Notes: generated by a model from the letters alone, not told the origin. DNA of 64,000 nt from Streptomyces sp. NRRL B-3428 (GCA_000721375.1 JOGW01000011.1:244376-308375), one strand, 5' to 3'. Counted from the stretch's first letter, positions 29,331-38,631 are shown. Made by a program: numbers and translations.

Positions 29331-30002
29331 TCACAGGCGCTTGACCCCCTTGATGCGTCCGGCCCGCGCGACCCGGGCCTTGCTTGCCTTCATACGGAAT
29401 CCACCGCGCTGGCTGCCGATCCTCAGGCCCGTGCCCGAGGAGAGCCAGCCGGAGGCGACATCGCTCGTCTTGCCGGAGCCGCCGGCCTCGGCCAGCGGAT
29501 CGTTCTCCGCCCGTCTGGCCAGCCACATCACGCCCGGCACCACGAAGGGCGCGAGCAGCAGATCGTAGAGCGCGGCGCTGAACAGCAGGCCGCCGAGGCC
29601 CACATGGCGGGCGGCGGTGTCACCGACGAGGGCGCCCACCCCCGCGTACAACAAGGTGGAGCCGATCGCGGCGCACACGACCACGGCCATCGGACCGGTG
29701 GCCGTGCGGACCTGGCCGCTCTCGGGCTTCACGAGTCCGGCGAGATAGCCGATCACGCACAGGACCAGGGCGTAGCGCCCGGCGGCGTGGTCGGCGGGCG
29801 GGGCGAGGTCGGCGAGCAGGCCCGCACCGAAGCCGATGAGACAGCCGCCGACGTGCCCGTACACGAGCGCGAGTCCGAGCACGGTCAGGAGCAGCAGATC
29901 GGGTACGGCGCCGGGCAGATGAAGCCGGGCGAGCACGCTGACCTGGACCACCAGGGCAACGACCACGAGGGTCACCGACAGGAGCATCCGGTTGAATCGC
30001 AT
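29331..30002 (-). CDS. mreD: Rod shape-determining protein MreD
   Basis: This is a 223-residue inner-membrane protein with five to six hydrophobic helices in the first ~170 residues (LLSVTLVVVALVVQVSVLARL, LLLLTVLGLALVYGHVGGCLIGFGAGLLADLAPP). The G-x-GxGLLxDLxPP motif is typical of MreD. A long basic C-terminal tail (from about 175) is cytoplasmic and characteristic of streptomycete members. The ATG follows the mreC stop by five bases. It connects MreC with the RodA-PBP2 complex. Confidence 0.93.
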   Translation of the reverse strand: MRFNRMLLSVTLVVVALVVQVSVLARLHLPGAVPDLLLLTVLGLALVYGHVGGCLIGFGAGLLADLAPPADHAAGRYALVLCVIGYLAGLVKPESGQVRTATGPMAVVVCAAIGSTLLYAGVGALVGDTAARHVGLGGLLFSAALYDLLLAPFVVPGVMWLARRAENDPLAEAGGSGKTSDVASGWLSSGTGLRIGSQRGGFRMKASKARVARAGRIKGVKRL

Positions 30003-30007
30003 GGCAG

Positions 30008-31081
30008 TTACCCCTGGTCGTCCGTTGCGGTGCCGTCGTTCGCGTCGCCCGCGTTCGGGTCCTGACTCGCGCGCGCGTTGGGATCCTGACTGGCCCCGGC
30101 CGGCGGGACCTGGGCGCCGGTGTCCTCGCCCTCGACACCGTTCGCGTTCGCGGACGGGGTCACCGTCACGGTCACGGTCGGCGTCGGCTTGGGCTTGAGC
30201 GGCTCGGGCAGGACCTTGTCGCGCGGGTCGGTGCGCGGAGCCTCGACCACCACGCCGACGATGTCCAGACTGGTGAAGCCGACATACGGCTTGAGGTGCA
30301 CGGTCCGGGTCAGGCCGCCGTCCGAGGGGTCGACCTCGACGACCTCGCCGATCGGCACTCCGGGCACGAACGGCCGGTCCGCCTGCGAGCCGAAGGTGAC
30401 CATGCGGTCGCCCTTCTTCACCTTGGCCTTGCCGTTGAGCATCTGCACCGAAAGCGGGCGGTCGCCCTGGCCGGTGGCGAAGCCCAGTTCGTCGCTGGAC
30501 TCCATCCGCGTACCGACCGTGAAGTCCGGGTCCGTGGCGAGCAGCACCGTGGCGGTGCTGGGGCCGACGGTGGTGACGCGGCCGACGAGTCCGTCGCCGT
30601 TGAGCACGGTCATATCGCGCTTGAGCCCGTCATTGGCACCGGCGTCGATGGTCACGGTCCAGGAGAAACCCTGGGCCGCTCCTATCCCGATGACCTGCGC
30701 GCCCTTGATGCCGTACTGTCCCGCGCCGGCCGTCTTGAGCAGCTTGTCGAGCTGATTGACCTTGCTGCGGTTGCGGTCGTCGCTGCCGAGCTTGGCCTTC
30801 AACGCGGCGTTCTCGCGCTCGAGTTCGCTGATCCGGTCGTGGCGGTCACCGGACTCCCGGATCGCCTTTATGGCGTTGCCGATCGGGTCGACCGCGGCCG
30901 AGACCCCGTTCTCCACCGGGCCGAAGACGGTCGCGGCGGCCTGCCGGGCACCGTCGACCGGCGACTCCTCGCCACCTCGGATATCCACCGTGATCAGTGC
31001 GAACGCGATGGCGATCAGCAGCACCAGGAGCAGCCGGCTCTCTCGTGTGTCCCTCACGTGCGGCGGCCGTGCCTTCCTCAT
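30008..31081 (-). CDS. mreC: Rod shape-determining protein MreC
   Basis: The 357-residue bitopic protein has a single N-terminal membrane helix (about 14-33, ESRLLLVLLIAIAFALITVDI). A periplasmic-side coiled coil follows (about 75-115, ISELERENAALKAKL), then the two beta-barrel MreC fold (VIGIGAAQGFSWTVTIDAGANDGL, VGRVTTVGPSTATVLLATDP). The C-terminal ~60 residues are a threonine/proline and Asp-Pro-Asn repeat tail (DPNARASQDPNAGDAND) not present in rod-shaped model bacteria. It forms the scaffold linking MreB to PBP2 and RodA; in Streptomyces it is needed for a sound spore wall. Confidence 0.93.
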   Translation of the reverse strand: MRKARPPHVRDTRESRLLLVLLIAIAFALITVDIRGGEESPVDGARQAAATVFGPVENGVSAAVDPIGNAIKAIRESGDRHDRISELERENAALKAKLGSDDRNRSKVNQLDKLLKTAGAGQYGIKGAQVIGIGAAQGFSWTVTIDAGANDGLKRDMTVLNGDGLVGRVTTVGPSTATVLLATDPDFTVGTRMESSDELGFATGQGDRPLSVQMLNGKAKVKKGDRMVTFGSQADRPFVPGVPIGEVVEVDPSDGGLTRTVHLKPYVGFTSLDIVGVVVEAPRTDPRDKVLPEPLKPKPTPTVTVTVTPSANANGVEGEDTGAQVPPAGASQDPNARASQDPNAGDANDGTATDDQG

Positions 31082-31137
31082 TGGAATGGTCTGTCTTGCC
31101 GTTTTCTATGCGTTTGTGGTCTTGCTTCAATATCAAC

Positions 31138-31175
31138 GATCCGCCGCCCGAAGTGGCAGCTCCGGACGGCGGATC
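31138..31175 (-). terminator. Hairpin between mreB and mreC
   Basis: A 13-pair stem with one wobble (31138-31150 with 31163-31175) lies 14 bases past the mreB stop. It may end most mreB transcripts, so that mreCD-pbp2-rodA are made at a lower level. Confidence 0.65.
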
Positions 31176-31188
31176 GGTGGAATTTACG

Positions 31189-32220
31189 TCATCTGCGCGG
31201 CGAAGCGTCGAGGACCTGCTGCAGGGCCTCGAACTCCTCCACGCACTTGCCGGAGCCGAGCGCCACCGAGTCCAGCGGGTCCTCGGCGATGTGGATCGGC
31301 ATACCGGTCTCGCGGCGGAGCCGCTCGTCAAGGCCGCGCAGCAGGGCGCCGCCGCCGGTCAGCACGATGCCACGGTCCATGACGTCACCGGAGAGCTCCG
31401 GCGGGCACTTGTCGAGGGTGGTCTTGACCGCGTCCACGATCGCGTTGACCGGTTCCTCGATGGCCTTGCGCACCTCGGCCGCGGAGATCACCACGGTCTT
31501 GGGGAGACCGGAGACCAGGTCACGGCCGCGGATCTCGGTGTGCTCGTCCTTGTCCATGTCGTACGCCGAACCGATCGTGATCTTGATCTGCTCGGCGGTG
31601 CGCTCACCGAGAAGGAGGGAGTACTCCTTCTTGATGTGCTGAATGATCGCGTTGTCCAGTTCGTCACCGGCCACCCGAATCGACTGTGCCGTGACGATTC
31701 CCCCCAGGGAAATCACGGCTACTTCGGTGGTACCGCCACCGATGTCGACCACCATGTTGCCGGTGGCCTCGTGGACCGGCAGGCCCGAGCCGATGGCCGC
31801 GGCCATGGGCTCCTCGATGATGTGCACCTGGCGGGCGCCGGCCTGCGTGGACGCCTCGATCACGGCGCGACGCTCGACGCCCGTGATACCGGAGGGCACG
31901 CAGACCACGACGCGCGGACGGGCCAGGTACCGGCGCTTGTGGATCTTGAGGATGAAGTAGCGGAGCATCCGCTCGGTGATCTCGAAGTCGGCGATGACGC
32001 CGTCCTTGAGCGGGCGGACCGCGACGATGTTGCCAGGGGTGCGGCCGATCATCTTCTTCGCTTCGGCGCCGACCGCGAGGATCCCGCCGGTGTTCGTGTT
32101 GATCGCGACCACGGACGGCTCGTTGAGTACGATCCCTCGGCCCCTGACGTACACCAGCGTGTTGGCGGTCCCGAGGTCGACAGCCATGTCACGGCCGATG
32201 AACGACATATTGGTTCCCAT
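31189..32220 (-). CDS. mreB: Actin-like protein MreB
   Basis: This 343-residue filament-forming ATPase under the membrane has actin-fold phosphate 1 ([18 protein letters not shown]), EEPMAAAIG, phosphate 2 ([14 protein letters not shown]) and the adenosine motif ([17 protein letters not shown]). The N-terminal [12 protein letters not shown] fits the S. coelicolor protein, whose role is spore-wall integrity rather than vegetative elongation. The promoter must lie in 32221-32515, a 295-base spacer that also contains an ndk-distal hairpin. A second MreB-type gene lies only 2.8 kb away at 35021. Confidence 0.96.
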   Translation of the reverse strand: MGTNMSFIGRDMAVDLGTANTLVYVRGRGIVLNEPSVVAINTNTGGILAVGAEAKKMIGRTPGNIVAVRPLKDGVIADFEITERMLRYFILKIHKRRYLARPRVVVCVPSGITGVERRAVIEASTQAGARQVHIIEEPMAAAIGSGLPVHEATGNMVVDIGGGTTEVAVISLGGIVTAQSIRVAGDELDNAIIQHIKKEYSLLLGERTAEQIKITIGSAYDMDKDEHTEIRGRDLVSGLPKTVVISAAEVRKAIEEPVNAIVDAVKTTLDKCPPELSGDVMDRGIVLTGGGALLRGLDERLRRETGMPIHIAEDPLDSVALGSGKCVEEFEALQQVLDASPRR

Positions 32221-32424
32221 CAGGAGCGTCTGGCCTTCCCAATCTGATGCATTGATGGCTAGTCAGGTCGGCGCGGCGGGCACGGTGGCGTGAAGGCTTC
32301 CAGCTTAGTCTCGCCTGCACTGACACGGTGCGGGGGTCTTCGCCATTGTCAGCAGACGAAGCGCCGCCCCGCTAATGGGGACGAGCCGACGGAAGGATGC
32401 GTTCCCCCAATCGGGGCGCATATG

Positions 32425-32460
32425 CCAAGAGGCGGCCGCGTTTTCCACGACCGCCCCTGG
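32425..32460 (-). terminator. Candidate terminator of ndk
   Basis: An imperfect inverted repeat (ccaagaggcggccg against cgaccgcccctgg, 32425-32438 with 32448-32460) lies 56 bases after the ndk stop, within the ndk-mreB spacer. It contains a bulge and wobble pairs, so the call is tentative. Confidence 0.4.
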
Positions 32461-32515
32461 TCAGAGGACTGCTCCGGCTGACGGAGTATCAGAATCCGAT
32501 CTCCCGCGCAGTCCG

Positions 32516-32929
32516 CTATACGAGACCGGGGAAGAAGATCTTCAGCTCGCGCTCGGCCGACTCCTCGGAGTCCGAGGCGTGGATCAGGTTCTCGCGCACG
32601 ATGGTGCCGAAGTCGCCACGGATCGAGCCGGGGGTGGCGGCGATCGGGTCGGTCGGGCCCGCGAGCGTACGGACGCCCTCGATGACCCGCTCGCCCTCGA
32701 CGACCAGCGCGACGACCGGGCCCGAGGACATGAACTCCACGAGCGGCTCGTAGAACGGCTTGCCCTTGTGCTCGCCGTAGTGCTGTTCCAGGACGTCCTG
32801 GGTCAGGGAGCGCAGCTCCAGCGCGGTGATCTGCCAGCCGGCCTTGCGCTCGATACGGCTGAGGATCTCGCCCACCAGCGAACGGCGGACGGCGTCCGGC
32901 TTCAGCAGGACGAGAGTGCGCTGGGACAT
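32516..32929 (-). CDS. ndk: Nucleoside diphosphate kinase
   Basis: This 137-residue cytosolic enzyme moves the gamma phosphate from ATP to other NDPs through a phosphohistidine. It begins SQRTLVLLKPDAVRR and contains the active-site block NLIHASDSEESAERE with the catalytic His117. The start ATG 32929 was chosen over longer frames because the family begins with this sequence. It lies between a DUF4233 gene and mreB, the order known in Streptomyces. Confidence 0.97.
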   Translation of the reverse strand: MSQRTLVLLKPDAVRRSLVGEILSRIERKAGWQITALELRSLTQDVLEQHYGEHKGKPFYEPLVEFMSSGPVVALVVEGERVIEGVRTLAGPTDPIAATPGSIRGDFGTIVRENLIHASDSEESAERELKIFFPGLV

Positions 32930-33005
32930 GGTGTGCGGCTCCTTGAGTGAGGCGTGCGGTGCTCCGAGACTACAAGGAGTTACGGAGGGGCCAGTACTCG
33001 GTCCG

Positions 33006-33359
33006 TCAAGCACCGGAGGGACTGGACTCCCCCTGTGCCGCGAATCGCGCCTTCGCCTCGTCGATCTTGCGGCCGAAGTGCACCGAGACACCCCACAGCA
33101 CCGCGAAGCAGACGCCGAGGATGAACATCGCCGGGACGATGAAGCCCGAGGCGATCAGCGCGATCTGCAGGGCCCAGCCCAGCTGGACTCCGCCGGGGCG
33201 GGTGATCATTCCGCACAGGAGCACGGACAGGACCATCCCGATACCGCAGACGGTCCAGACCGTCCCCATCGACAGATCCGGGTCCTTCATCGCGACCAGA
33301 CCCGCAAAGCCGATGATGAAGAACTCGCCGATCAGCGTGGAAGCACAGAGCGTACGCAT
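33006..33359 (-). CDS. DUF4233 small membrane protein
   Basis: The 117-residue protein has three to four hydrophobic segments (LIGEFFIIGFAGLVAM, IGMVLSVLLCGMI, LGWALQIALIASGFIVPAMFILGVCFAVLWGVSVH). The actinobacterial DUF4233 family is found directly after folC; its function is unknown. The ATG comes six bases after the folC stop, so the two are expressed together. Confidence 0.85.
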   Translation of the reverse strand: MRTLCASTLIGEFFIIGFAGLVAMKDPDLSMGTVWTVCGIGMVLSVLLCGMITRPGGVQLGWALQIALIASGFIVPAMFILGVCFAVLWGVSVHFGRKIDEAKARFAAQGESSPSGA

Positions 33360-33365
33360 CGGGTG

Positions 33366-34898
33366 TCAGCCCCTCCCCAGGAGCAGTCGGGCCTCGCCGA
33401 CCGTGATGACGGAACCGGTCACGAGCACACCGCCGCCGGCGTACTCGCCCTCCTCCTCGGCGAGCGTGATCGCCGCTTCGAGGGCGTCGGGCAGCCGCGG
33501 CTCGACCTGCACGCGGTCCTCACCGAAGACCTCGACCGCGATCGCGGCCAGCTCGTCGGCGTCCATCGCGCGGTGCGAGGAGTTCTGCGTGATGACGATC
33601 TCCGCGAAGACCGGCTCGAAGGCCTCCAGGAAGCCCCGTACGTCCTTGTCCCCGCTCGCGCCGACGACACCGATGAGCCGGCTGAAGTCGAAGACCTCGC
33701 TGATGGCTTCGGAGGTGACGCGGGCGCCCGCCGGGTTGTGCGCGGCGTCGAGCAGCACGGTCGGCGACGTACGGATGAGCTCCAGGCGGCCGGGCGAGGA
33801 GACCTGCGCGAACGCCTTGCGGACGACCTCGATGTCCAGCGGTTCGCTGCGGGCGGCGCCGATGCCGAAGAAGGCCTCGACCGCGGCGAGGGCGACCGCC
33901 GCATTGTGCGCCTGGTGCGCACCGTGCAGCGGCAGGAAGATCTCCTCGTACTCGCCGCCGAGGCCGCGCAGCGTCATCATCTGGCCGCCGACGGCGAGAT
34001 GACGCGAGGTGACACCGAACTCCAGACCCTCACGGGCGACCGTCGCATTGACCTCGACGGCCTTCTTCAGGAGGACCTGGGCGGCGTCGACCGGCTGCTG
34101 AGCGAGGATCACCGTGGCGTCCTGCTTGATGATCCCGCCCTTCTCGACGGCGATCTCACCGGGCGTCGAGCCGAGCCGGTCGGTGTGGTCGAGGTCGATG
34201 GGCGTGACGACCGCGACATCCGCGTCGATCACATTGGTGGCGTCCCAGCTGCCGCCCATGCCGACCTCGACGACGGCCACGTCGACCGGGGCGTCGGCGA
34301 AGGCCGCGTACGCCATGCCGGTGAGGACCTCGAAGAACGAGAGCCGGTAGTCCTGCTGCGCGTCGACCATCTCGACGTACGGCTTGATGTCCTCGTACGT
34401 CTCGATGAATCGCTCGGCGGAGATCGGCGCCTGGTCGAGGGAGATGCGCTCGGTGACGGACTGGACGTGCGGTGAGGTGTAGCGGCCGGTGCGCAGTTCG
34501 AAGGCGGCGAGCAGGGCCTCGATCATGCGGGCCGTGGACGTCTTGCCGTTGGTGCCCGTCAGATGGATCGAGGGGTACGCGCGCTGCGGTTCGCCGAGCA
34601 CGTCCATCAGCGCCTTGATCCGGCTGACCGAGGGCTCCAGCTTGGTCTCGCCCCAGCGCGAGGCGAGCTCCGTCTCGACCGCGCGCAGCGCCTTGTCGAC
34701 CTCGGGGTCCTCGGGGCGGGCCGGGATGTCCGCGGCGGGCGGTCCCGACTGGGCGCGCAGGGTGCGGCTGCCCGCCGCGATCACTGCCAGGTCGGGGTCG
34801 CGGTCCGTCTCGGATTCGACGATCTCGTCGAATTCATCGGGAAGGCCATCGGAAAGCCCCTCGAAGGGGTCACTGTCACGCGGGGGCTGCTCACTCAC
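33366..34898 (-). CDS. folC: Folylpolyglutamate / dihydrofolate synthase
   Basis: The 510-residue Mur-ligase-family enzyme adds glutamate to folates and makes dihydrofolate. It has the P-loop TGTNGKTSTARM, the YTSPHVQSVTERI motif, EVGMGGSWDATNVID, DHTDRLG and the C-terminal LLDAAHNPAGA. About 90 acidic residues precede the catalytic core, a streptomycete feature. GTG at 34898 (VSEQPPRDSDPF) was chosen as start because the upstream in-frame extension to 34994 lies inside the divergent promoter space. No ribosome site is evident, so a leaderless mRNA is possible. Confidence 0.93.
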   Translation of the reverse strand: MSEQPPRDSDPFEGLSDGLPDEFDEIVESETDRDPDLAVIAAGSRTLRAQSGPPAADIPARPEDPEVDKALRAVETELASRWGETKLEPSVSRIKALMDVLGEPQRAYPSIHLTGTNGKTSTARMIEALLAAFELRTGRYTSPHVQSVTERISLDQAPISAERFIETYEDIKPYVEMVDAQQDYRLSFFEVLTGMAYAAFADAPVDVAVVEVGMGGSWDATNVIDADVAVVTPIDLDHTDRLGSTPGEIAVEKGGIIKQDATVILAQQPVDAAQVLLKKAVEVNATVAREGLEFGVTSRHLAVGGQMMTLRGLGGEYEEIFLPLHGAHQAHNAAVALAAVEAFFGIGAARSEPLDIEVVRKAFAQVSSPGRLELIRTSPTVLLDAAHNPAGARVTSEAISEVFDFSRLIGVVGASGDKDVRGFLEAFEPVFAEIVITQNSSHRAMDADELAAIAVEVFGEDRVQVEPRLPDALEAAITLAEEEGEYAGGGVLVTGSVITVGEARLLLGRG

Positions 34899-35020
34899 GT
34901 ACGCCAGTCTACGGAGGCACGCCGACAGCCCGCCGCGCGCCACCGACAGGACCTTGTACCCACCCGGTCCGGGACCTTCGGCGGTCCGGTCCACAAGGGA
35001 TACGGGCAGACTTGCGGATC

Positions 35021-36028
35021 ATGGACATAGGGATCGATCTCGGTACAGCGAACACCCTGCTCTACGCCCGTGGCCAGGGCATCGTGCTCAACGAACCGTC
35101 CGTGGTGGCCGTGAAGGAGGGCGCGCGGACCGCACTCGCGGTCGGCGCGGAGGCCAAGGAGACCATCGGCCGCACCCCTGGCTCCATCACCGCGATCCGC
35201 CCGCTCAAGGACGGCGTGATCAGCGATTACGAGGCCGCCGAAGAGATGATCCGGGCCTTTGTGCGCCGGGCCGTCCCGGGCCGCCGCCCCCGTACGCGCA
35301 TGGTCGTCTGTGTGCCCAGCGGTGTGACGCCGGTCGAGCGGCGGGCCATCGTGCACGCCGCGCAGCGGGCCGGTGCGCGGCAGGTGCATCTGATCGAGGA
35401 GCCGATGGCGGCGGCGATCGGCGCGGGTCTGCCGGTCTCCGAGCCGCGCGGTTCGATGGTCGTGGACATCGGCGGCGGTACGGCCGAGGTCGCGGTGATC
35501 TCGCTCGGCGGGATCGTGACCGCGCAGTCGCTGCGGGTCGGCGGGGACCGTTTCGACGCGGCGATCACCGACTTCGTACGCAAGGAGCACTCGCTCCTGA
35601 TCGGCGAGCGGACCGCCGAGGACATCAAGGTGGCGATCGGTTCGGCCGGACCCGTGCCGGGTGAGGACGCCTTCGAGATGCGGACGTTCGCCGTGCGCGG
35701 TCGCGAGAAGGTGGGCGGCCTTCCGAAGACCGTCGACCTGACGGTCAAGGAGATCCGCTCGGCCCTCGACGAGCCGGTCGAGGCGATCATCGAGGCCGTG
35801 AAGGCCACCCTCGAGGAGTGCCCGCCAGAGCTGTCCGGTGACGTCATGGAGCACGGGATCGTGCTGACGGGCGGGGGTGCGCTGCTGCCCGGGCTCGATG
35901 TGCGGATGGCCGCGGCCACAGGGATCCCGGTGTCGGTCGCCGCGGATCCGCTGGACTCGGTGGCGCTGGGGTGCGGGCGGTGCGTGGAGGACTTCGACTC
36001 GCTTTCGCGGCTGATGTCGGCGGCTTAG
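35021..36028 (+). CDS. mbl: MreB-like actin homologue (Mbl type)
   Basis: This second MreB family protein of 335 residues begins [20 protein letters not shown]. It has [31 protein letters not shown] and [13 protein letters not shown], so all nucleotide-binding motifs are intact. Compared with MreB it lacks the MSFIGR membrane-binding N-terminus and has shortened or changed loops (RRAVPGRRPRTRMVV; GPVPGEDAFEMRTFAVRG). ATG 35021 is chosen; a TTG at 35012 is in frame. It is transcribed divergently from folC with 122 bases between. In S. coelicolor the Mbl orthologue lies elsewhere in the chromosome, so this position next to mre is noteworthy if confirmed. Confidence 0.9.
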   Translation: MDIGIDLGTANTLLYARGQGIVLNEPSVVAVKEGARTALAVGAEAKETIGRTPGSITAIRPLKDGVISDYEAAEEMIRAFVRRAVPGRRPRTRMVVCVPSGVTPVERRAIVHAAQRAGARQVHLIEEPMAAAIGAGLPVSEPRGSMVVDIGGGTAEVAVISLGGIVTAQSLRVGGDRFDAAITDFVRKEHSLLIGERTAEDIKVAIGSAGPVPGEDAFEMRTFAVRGREKVGGLPKTVDLTVKEIRSALDEPVEAIIEAVKATLEECPPELSGDVMEHGIVLTGGGALLPGLDVRMAAATGIPVSVAADPLDSVALGCGRCVEDFDSLSRLMSAA

Positions 36029-36088
36029 CACCTGAGTCCGGTGCGGCTTAGCACCTGGGTCCGGTGCGGGTTGGCACCTGGCTCTGGT
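36020..36088. repeat. Three 23-base tandem repeats across the mbl stop codon
   Basis: Units at 36020-36042, 36043-36065 and 36066-36088 share gcggcttagcacctg-gtccggt. The first two differ at one position and the third is more diverged. The first unit includes the last mbl codons and its TAG stop (36026-36028). Confidence 0.88.
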
Positions 36089-36120
36089 GCGGGCGGCTGC
36101 CGGCGCCGCACACTTTCGGT

Positions 36121-36651
36121 ATGCCTGACGAACGGCACGGCCGTACGGATGTCGAGCAGCTGCAGGATCAAGTCACCGAGTTGTTCGTACAGTTCCGGCA
36201 GGAGCAACTGACCGCGGACTCCGCCGATCCCGCCGGGACAGCACGCCGCAGACTGCGTGCGGCGGCCGACATCCGTCGTGCTTGGCGGGCCGTCGAGCCC
36301 GACCTGTCGGCGGCCATCGCCTTCGTCGGCGCCGACGGCCTGCTGTCCGCGGCCGAGGTGGCCGGTGAGCTCGACGTCTCCGTTTCGTACGTCCAGGAAG
36401 TCCTGCGCGAGTTCATGCTGTTCTCCTGGCGCGTGGACGTCCTCGACGGACCGCCCGGACCCGGCTGGCAGACCTGGTCCTACGGACAGGGGATCACCGG
36501 CCGGCCGGACGCCGCCCTCGCGGAGTACGGCGACGAGCAGCTCGCCGACGCCACGCGGAAGCGGACGGAGGCCTTGCGTGTCCTCGTATGGGAAGGGCAC
36601 GACACCGCGGACGAGGACGCGGTCCACCGCGCACAGCGCCCTGCACGCTGA
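36121..36651 (+). CDS. Unknown protein with a possible HTH segment
   Basis: This 176-residue soluble, charged protein starts at ATG 36121, downstream of the mbl repeats. I do not recognise the family. A helix-turn-helix-like stretch LLSAAEVAGELDVSVSYVQEVL lies at about residues 77-98, followed by an aromatic FMLFSWRVDVLDGPPGPGWQTW region. It could be a small DNA-binding protein. Codon bias and third-position GC fit a real gene. It converges on the histidine kinase gene with only five bases between stops and no terminator visible. Confidence 0.6.
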   Translation: MPDERHGRTDVEQLQDQVTELFVQFRQEQLTADSADPAGTARRRLRAAADIRRAWRAVEPDLSAAIAFVGADGLLSAAEVAGELDVSVSYVQEVLREFMLFSWRVDVLDGPPGPGWQTWSYGQGITGRPDAALAEYGDEQLADATRKRTEALRVLVWEGHDTADEDAVHRAQRPAR

Positions 36652-36656
36652 GCCCC

Positions 36657-37823
36657 TCAGAGCCCCCGCCCGGCGGGCAGTTCCGCCACCACCTCGTACG
36701 CCCCTGCGCGCCGCCCCGCCCGGAAGGTCCCGCCGACGCTGTGCACCCGCTCGGCCATCCCCGCCGTACCGGTGCCGGTGCTGACCGGGGCGCGGGCGGG
36801 CAGTGCGGACGGCAGCGGGTTGGTGATCTCGACGCGGGCGAGGCCGTCGGCCACCGCTATGCGGACCTGGACCTTCTCGCCCGGTGCGTGCTTGGCCGCG
36901 TTGGTCAGGCACTCCTGGGCGACGCGGTACACCGCCGCCTGACGCAGCGGCGAGAGCCGTCCCGCCACCTCGTCGATCTCCAGGAACACCGGCGTACCGG
37001 CCCGTTCGCTCCGCTCGACCAGGGTGGGCAGGGCTTCGAGACCGGGCGTGGGGGAACGGTCGTTGGCACGCTGCACGATGATCTCGTTGAGCAGGGTGTG
37101 GGCCCGGCGAGCCGTGTCACCGAGTTCTTCGAACTGCTCGGCGTACGAGCTGTCGGACCCTGCACGCGCCTTGCGGGCCAGCACCTCCGAGCGCACGCAC
37201 AGCAGCGTCAGCTCGCGCCCCACGAAGTCGTGCACATCCCCCGCGACCTCGCTCCGCTCGGCCTGCACCGCCTGCAGCACCGTCGTCTCGGAGCGCTGCT
37301 CCTCAAGGGCGCGCACCAGATCCTGCCGGTTGGCGGCGATCCCGACCCCGGCGGCGAGCACCCCGATCGGCACGACCAGACTGAGGAAGTCGCTGAGCGT
37401 GTCCCCGCGGTGCGCGGGCCAGCCCGGCAGCTGGAAGAGCGCGAAGGCCACGGCCACGTACGCCACGACCCCGATCACTCCCGCACGCCGGCCCCGGTAG
37501 CGGCCGAGCGAGTAGAGCGCGAACTGCGCGAGGGTCAGCTCGTGCAGCCAGCCGAGGAAGAGGAGCGCCACGGCGAACGTCACCCAGGGGGCCCTGCGGC
37601 GCAGCAGCAGCGTCGCCGAACCGGCCGCGAGCACCGCGGTCGCGGCCAAGCCGTTGAGCGAGTTGTCGGCCTGGGCGAGACCCGGGATGTCCAGGGACAT
37701 CAGCGCGAAACAGCCGAGCGCGGTCAGCGCGTCGAGAATGCGCGGATGGGCAGCCCACTGCTCCGCACGGCGACGGCCCGCGGCCGCCACCCGGCGGTAC
37801 GCGTGCGCTGCCTGGTCGTGCAT
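36657..37823 (-). CDS. Sensor histidine kinase, NarL/DesK-like, without adjacent partner
   Basis: The 388-residue membrane kinase has four to five predicted N-terminal helices (about 30-165; FALMSLDIPGLA, GLAATAVLAAGSATLLL, FAVALLFLGWL, VIGVVAYVAVAFALF, LSLVVPIGVLAAGVGIAA). A HisKA_3 dimerisation box follows with phospho-acceptor in AGDVHDFVGREL (about 207-218). Last comes an HATPase domain with the N box AQECLTNAAKHAP and a GTGTAGMAERV G box. NarL-type kinases normally sit beside a LuxR-type response regulator, but the only regulator nearby is OmpR-like and degenerate. The signal is unknown. The divergent VKOR gene starts 190 bases away. Confidence 0.85.
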   Translation of the reverse strand: MHDQAAHAYRRVAAAGRRRAEQWAAHPRILDALTALGCFALMSLDIPGLAQADNSLNGLAATAVLAAGSATLLLRRRAPWVTFAVALLFLGWLHELTLAQFALYSLGRYRGRRAGVIGVVAYVAVAFALFQLPGWPAHRGDTLSDFLSLVVPIGVLAAGVGIAANRQDLVRALEEQRSETTVLQAVQAERSEVAGDVHDFVGRELTLLCVRSEVLARKARAGSDSSYAEQFEELGDTARRAHTLLNEIIVQRANDRSPTPGLEALPTLVERSERAGTPVFLEIDEVAGRLSPLRQAAVYRVAQECLTNAAKHAPGEKVQVRIAVADGLARVEITNPLPSALPARAPVSTGTGTAGMAERVHSVGGTFRAGRRAGAYEVVAELPAGRGL

Positions 37824-38013
37824 CCCTCCATCATCCGGGGTCTTTAGGCCCGATTTGACGGACCTAGTGCCCTAATTACGTGATTTACGGCACTGCGCGT
37901 GTCCGTCTCTGGTAAAAGGCGCGTTCCGCTTCGGCCGAAAGTACGGCTTCGGCGGGGACCAGTCGGGACCACCGGACCTACAGTCGGCCGGGCCCGGACG
38001 GGACGCTTGATCC

Positions 38014-38631
38014 ATGAGCCGCACCACCGCCACCGTCGCTGCGAGCCCCACCACCGCACCCGTCCCCGCGAGCCGCGCCCTGAGCACCCTCATGGTGGTG
38101 GCCGGCGCCCTCGGCACCCTGGCGTCCGCGATGCTCACGTACGACCGTATCGAGACCCTCGCGAACCCGGCCTTCGTGCCCGCCTGCTCCGTCAACTCGG
38201 TGCTCAGCTGCACGGACGTGATGGACACCTGGCAGGGCAATCTGCTCGGCTTCCCCAACATGCTGCTCGGCATCCCGGCCTTCGCCGTCCTGCTCGGCAT
38301 CGGCCTGGCCCTGCTCGCCGGCGCAGCTCTCCCCCGCTGGATGTGGCTCGGCGTCCAGGCCGGGGTCACGGCCGCGTTCGGCTTCGTCGTCTGGCTGATC
38401 AGCCAGTGCCTGTACGTGATCGGTGCGCTCTGCCCCTGGTGCATGCTCGTCTGGGCGGTGGTCCTGCCCCTCTTCTGGTACGTGACCACTCACTGCCTGC
38501 GCACCGGTGTTCTCCCCGCGCCCGCCGGTCTGGTCCGTGCCGTGACGGGGCACTCGTGGGCCGGGCCCGTCGTCCTGTACGGCACCGTCCTGGTGCTCGT
38601 GCTGACCCGTTTCGGCGACCGGCTGTTGTAG
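38014..38631 (+). CDS. Vitamin K epoxide reductase family membrane protein
   Basis: This 205-residue protein with four to five membrane helices probably reoxidises or reduces quinone in disulfide-bond formation. Four family cysteines are present: the loop pair Cys58 and Cys66 (PACSVNSVLSCTDVM) and the active-site CPWC at 140-143, plus an extra Cys132. The helix VLSCTDVMDTWQGNLLGFPNMLLG is characteristic of bacterial VKOR. Unlike many actinobacterial members it has no fused thioredoxin domain. The partner thiol oxidase is not in this window. It heads a rightward set that continues with a membrane protein and a regulator. Confidence 0.88.
   Translation: MSRTTATVAASPTTAPVPASRALSTLMVVAGALGTLASAMLTYDRIETLANPAFVPACSVNSVLSCTDVMDTWQGNLLGFPNMLLGIPAFAVLLGIGLALLAGAALPRWMWLGVQAGVTAAFGFVVWLISQCLYVIGALCPWCMLVWAVVLPLFWYVTTHCLRTGVLPAPAGLVRAVTGHSWAGPVVLYGTVLVLVLTRFGDRLL

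Noticed and set aside
35021..36028. Mbl as a decaying mreB copy
   Set aside because: All nucleotide-binding motifs are intact and the frame is full length, so it is a functional paralogue rather than a pseudogene.
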